A DNA stretch of 64,000 bases. It comes from an uncultured Bacteroides sp. (lineage in GTDB: Bacteria > Bacteroidota > Bacteroidia > Bacteroidales > Bacteroidaceae). Below are positions 61,072 to 64,000 of the stretch, in pieces. The stretch covers positions 60,566 to 124,565 of the forward strand of contig NZ_CAUCSQ010000009.1 in assembly GCF_958445495.1 (NCBI RefSeq), in the 5' to 3' direction. A program made the position numbers and the translations under genes. Under the pieces are notes generated by a model. That model made no database searches. It was not told the DNA's origin and saw only the letters and a program-made list of their open reading frames with translations. Each line of letters begins with the position of its first letter. Position 1 is the first letter of the stretch.

Positions 61072-62643
61072 ATGTTTTATGTTATGGATATTGTTTTATT
61101 ATATCATACTTTACGACATTTGCGCTTTCGTCAAATTGTTTATCAGGTAAAGAATAGATTAAAAAAAGAAAAATGGCAATTTTATGAAAGTCCTGACAAT
61201 AGTAAGTTGAACATATTGTATCCTATCGTCAAACCAAGATGTATGCAAAATGAGACTTTTACGTTTTTAAATTTGAAAGCAAGTTTTTCATCGTGGGATG
61301 ATGTGAGTAAAGGAATGTTATGGGCATACAATTTAAACTATATGGATTGGTTACTTCAAGAGGATTTGGATTTTAAAATTGGAAGTAAATGGATAGATAA
61401 ATTTATTAAAGATTGTTTTTGTAATAAAATAGGGCTGGATCCGTATCCGATAGCTCTTCGAGGAATCAATTGGATAAAGTTTATTACTATTAATGTTCAT
61501 AAATTGTCAATTGAAAAAAGAAAATTTTGGAATGATAGTTTGTATTCACAATACAAATTACTTGTTAACAAGTTAGAGTATCATTTGTTGGGTAACCATT
61601 TATTGGAAGATGCTTATTCATTATTTATTGCAGCGATATATTTCAAAGATGAAAATTTTTATAAGCTTTCTGTTAAGTTATTACATCAGGAACTAAGTGA
61701 ACAGATACTTCCGGATGGAGCACATTATGAGCAGTCTCCAATGTATCATTGTATTTTGTTGGACAGATTGCTTGATTGTTATAATTTTTCGGTCAATAAC
61801 GTTCATTGGACGGGGCAGGTGGCATTGAATGATTTTTTAAGTGAAAAAGCGATGCTAATGTTAGGACATTTAAGTAGTGTAATCTATACTGACGGTCAGA
61901 TCCCCTTATTGAATGATTCTGCTATGGGAATTGCACCTACTTCAACACAGTTGTTCGATTATGCCAAACGATTAGGATTGGTATGGAATGCGGTTAATAT
62001 GCAAGAATGTGGTTTTCGTAAATTGAAAAATCAACGAATGGAAATAATTGTCGATATTGGTAATATCACAGCGACTTATCAACCAGGGCATTCACATGCA
62101 GATACATTTAATTATGAGTTGCGGATAGATGGTCGTCCTTTCATTGTGGATACGGGGATTTCAACTTATGATAAAACAGAACGTCGACAATTGGAAAGAA
62201 GCACCAAAGCGCATAATACGGTTTCTGTAAAAGGTCGTGACTCAAGTGAAATTTGGGGTGGGTTCAGGATGGGAAAAAGAGCCCATGTTAAGGTCTTGGA
62301 AGATACAAGCATGTCTGTGAAAGCAATACATAATGGTTTTGGTAAGGTAGGACTACATACTCGTACATTTATATTGAATTACGATTCTTTTGTTATTCAT
62401 GATGAGATATCCATGAATAATTCGGCTATTAGTTATATTCATTTTGCTCCTGATGTACAGATTTTGGCAGTATCTCCGACAGAGATTCATACCGATCGGG
62501 CTCTTATTCTTTTTTTTGGGGCTTGTTCTATCGAATTGAAAATGGGGACAGTGTCAACAGAGTATAATAAATTCCGACCATCTTCAGTTGTATTGGTCCA
62601 TTTTGTAGGTAATTGTGGTTACAAAATTTTATATAATAGTTAA
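61072..62643 (+). CDS. Heparinase II/III-family protein (capsule-associated)
   Basis: A 523-residue ORF; ATG 61084 (MDIVLLYHTLRH) is an equally good start. The N-terminal (alpha/alpha) toroid (LLGNHLLEDAYSLFIAAIYF, LPDGAHYEQSPMYHCILLDR) precedes a C-terminal beta-sandwich (YQPGHSHADTFNYELRIDGR, IVDTGISTYD, STKAHNTVSVKG). This is the heparinase II/III-alginate lyase architecture. There is no obvious signal peptide. In capsule loci such proteins (WbbX/AlgL-like roles) may trim or release polymer. A lyase acting on a uronic acid such as ManNAcA would fit wecBC; that is inference. Confidence 0.82.
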   Translation: MFYVMDIVLLYHTLRHLRFRQIVYQVKNRLKKEKWQFYESPDNSKLNILYPIVKPRCMQNETFTFLNLKASFSSWDDVSKGMLWAYNLNYMDWLLQEDLDFKIGSKWIDKFIKDCFCNKIGLDPYPIALRGINWIKFITINVHKLSIEKRKFWNDSLYSQYKLLVNKLEYHLLGNHLLEDAYSLFIAAIYFKDENFYKLSVKLLHQELSEQILPDGAHYEQSPMYHCILLDRLLDCYNFSVNNVHWTGQVALNDFLSEKAMLMLGHLSSVIYTDGQIPLLNDSAMGIAPTSTQLFDYAKRLGLVWNAVNMQECGFRKLKNQRMEIIVDIGNITATYQPGHSHADTFNYELRIDGRPFIVDTGISTYDKTERRQLERSTKAHNTVSVKGRDSSEIWGGFRMGKRAHVKVLEDTSMSVKAIHNGFGKVGLHTRTFILNYDSFVIHDEISMNNSAISYIHFAPDVQILAVSPTEIHTDRALILFFGACSIELKMGTVSTEYNKFRPSSVVLVHFVGNCGYKILYNS

Positions 62644-62645
62644 AA

Positions 62646-63857
62646 ATGAAAATCTTATTTCTTACGGATAATTTTCCACCGGAGGTGAATGCTCCGGCTT
62701 CTCGTACTTATGAACATTGCAAAGAATGGGTGAAAGAAGGGGTAGAGGTAACTGTAATAACTTGTGTTCCTAATTTTCCTCAGGGGAAAGTATATGCGGG
62801 ATATAAGAACAAGTTGTATCAGGAGGAAGTGATGGACGGAATAAAAGTGATACGAGTATGGAGCTATATGGCCGCAAATAAGGGATTTTTAAGGCGAATC
62901 TTGGATTTTATTAGTTTTTCTGTAACTTCTTTTGTGGTGGGACTTTTTCAAAAAGCAGATTTGATAGTTGCTACATCACCCCAATTTTTTACGGCGTTAT
63001 CCGGGCGCACTCTTTCATTTTGGAAACGTACGAAGTGGGTAATGGAAGTACGCGATCTTTGGCCGGAGTCAATAAAAACTGTAGGAGCGTTAAAAGATAG
63101 TCCGATCATTCGTTATTTTGAATGGGAAGAAAAGAAATGTTATAAATCGGCAAAAAAAATAGTAGTAGTAACAGATTCTTTTAAAAAACGACTGATAGAA
63201 CGCGGAGTCCCGAAAAATAAGATTTTTGTTGTTAAAAATGGGGTCAATAGAGAATTATTTACTCCTATTCCGAAAGATGAATATTTACTTCAGGATTTAG
63301 GATTAACCGGAAAGAAAATTGTTGGATATATTGGGACACATGGGTTGGCTCATAAATTAGATTTCATATTGTATTGTGCAAAACGCTTGGAAGAAGAAGG
63401 TAATGAGGTCTTTCATTTTATTTTTATTGGTACAGGAGCAGAAAAGGCTAATTTGTTAAAGTTAAAGGAAAAATTGAATCTTTCTAATGTAACAATGCTT
63501 GATTGTGTGTCTAAAAGCGAAGTAAAGAAATATATTTCAATTTTGGATGTGGCATTGATAAATTTGAGAAAGTCAGACTTATTTAAGACCGTGATTCCTT
63601 CTAAGATTTTTGAGAATGCAGGTATGAGGATTCCTATATTGATGGGAGTTAATGGTGAAGCTCAAGAAATTGTAGAATTTTATCATGCAGGTATATGTTT
63701 TGAACCAGAAAATGAAAGTGATTTTCTTGAGAAGCTAAATTTATTATTAAATAATTCGACATTATATGTAGCTTGCCAGACAGGATGTGAAATGTTAGCT
63801 CGAGATTTTGATAGAAAATTTTTGGCTAGACAATTATTAGATATTTTACAATGCTAG
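62646..63857 (+). CDS. GT4-family glycosyltransferase, WbuB-like
   Basis: A 403-residue GT-B protein starting 3 bases after the previous stop codon. N-terminal text ILFLTDNFPPEVNAPASRTY and VITCVPNFPQGKVYAGYKN is characteristic of WbuB-type transferases (from memory, L-FucNAc transferases and relatives). Later EVRDLWPESIKTVGAL, VTDSFKKRLIERGV, VVKNGVN and KIFENAGMRIPILMGV form the acceptor and donor sites. It would add a deoxy-aminosugar to the repeat unit; donor uncertain. Confidence 0.88.
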   Translation: MKILFLTDNFPPEVNAPASRTYEHCKEWVKEGVEVTVITCVPNFPQGKVYAGYKNKLYQEEVMDGIKVIRVWSYMAANKGFLRRILDFISFSVTSFVVGLFQKADLIVATSPQFFTALSGRTLSFWKRTKWVMEVRDLWPESIKTVGALKDSPIIRYFEWEEKKCYKSAKKIVVVTDSFKKRLIERGVPKNKIFVVKNGVNRELFTPIPKDEYLLQDLGLTGKKIVGYIGTHGLAHKLDFILYCAKRLEEEGNEVFHFIFIGTGAEKANLLKLKEKLNLSNVTMLDCVSKSEVKKYISILDVALINLRKSDLFKTVIPSKIFENAGMRIPILMGVNGEAQEIVEFYHAGICFEPENESDFLEKLNLLLNNSTLYVACQTGCEMLARDFDRKFLARQLLDILQC

Positions 63858-63888
63858 ACAGTAATTAAGTAAATAAAAAAGAGAATAT

Positions 63889-64000
63889 ATGAGGATATTG
63901 AAAGTTTTAATGTTCGGATTTATGCTATCTTTTCTTTTAATGGCATGCCAGTCTTATAAGAAAGTCCCTTATCTGCAGGATGCTGAGGTTGTGTCCCAGG
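63889..64000 (+). CDS. Polysaccharide export lipoprotein (Wza-like), N-terminus only
   Basis: ATG 63889 starts MRILKVLMFGFMLSFLLMAC with lipobox LLMAC, followed by QSYKKVPYLQDAEVVSQ, then the window ends. Bacteroides polysaccharide-export (SLBB/Wza) lipoproteins typically begin with a short Cys-x-S-Y-K-x-x-P-Y-x-Q sequence after the lipobox. It would form the outer-membrane export channel. The assignment rests on 37 codons. Confidence 0.65.
   Translation, partial: MRILKVLMFGFMLSFLLMACQSYKKVPYLQDAEVVSQ

Noticed and set aside
8343..64000. CRISPR arrays, rRNA genes or intact insertion sequences
   Set aside because: None seen: no regularly spaced direct repeats of CRISPR length, no rRNA-like sequence and no transposase frame.

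Overview
The window is most likely a chromosome segment of a gut Bacteroides. Evidence: two SusC/SusD pairs, Bacteroides-type promoters (TTTG or TTG, about 20 bases, TAnnTTTG) in front of many genes, lipoproteins with xxSC lipoboxes, a UpxY-type capsule antiterminator, BspA-type leucine-rich repeats, and a host-glycan utilisation locus. From memory, the gene order (susC, susD, sialidase, hexosaminidase, esterase, beta-mannosidase, two hexosaminidases, susC, susD, then a capsule locus) resembles the BT0450s-BT0480s region of Bacteroides thetaiotaomicron. The species was not determined.

Layout. 1-9.0 kb: the end of a ROK-family gene, a tRNA-Thr(CGT), then an accessory stretch. This stretch holds two coding remnants with in-frame stops, a leftward four-gene operon (WYL regulator, DEDDh exonuclease, PD-(D/E)XK nuclease, calcineurin-like phosphoesterase), a leftward AAA+ ATPase, a truncated mobile-element-type HTH gene and a start-less ORF. 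9.06-34.3 kb: a sialoglycan / N-glycan utilisation locus with a secreted sialidase, a sialate esterase-epimerase fusion, an SGNH hydrolase, three GH20 hexosaminidases, a GH2 beta-mannosidase and two SusCD pairs. 34.6-42.7 kb: housekeeping genes (dnaJ-grpE, an ABC-F ATPase, an LRR protein, a CPBP protease, tex). 42.8-49.0 kb: a histidine kinase coupled to a 5'-nucleotidase, an AraC regulator, and a Crp/Fnr regulator divergent from a lipoprotein gene. 49.6-64 kb: a tyrosine recombinase, an invertible promoter, and a capsule operon (upxY, wecA-like, wecC, wecB, flippase, polymerase, three GT4 transferases, a CapK-like ligase, a heparinase-like protein and the start of an export lipoprotein).

Main observations. 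(1) A perfect 21-bp inverted repeat (9061-9081 / 9379-9399) flanks 297 bp just upstream of the first susC. The segment carries one full-consensus promoter, which points away from susC. This reads as a phase-variable sialoglycan transporter captured in the OFF orientation. The sialidase and the beta-mannosidase each have their own promoter, so the enzymes could be made while the transporter is off. (2) A perfect 25-bp inverted repeat (50635-50659 / 50900-50924) flanks the capsule promoter, which here points toward upxY (ON); the segment also holds a hairpin that looks like a terminator. (3) The WYL/exonuclease/nuclease/phosphoesterase operon beside an AAA+ ATPase, next to a tRNA and mobile-element debris, is a candidate uncharacterised defence module; three copies of a 17-base motif lie upstream of the WYL gene.
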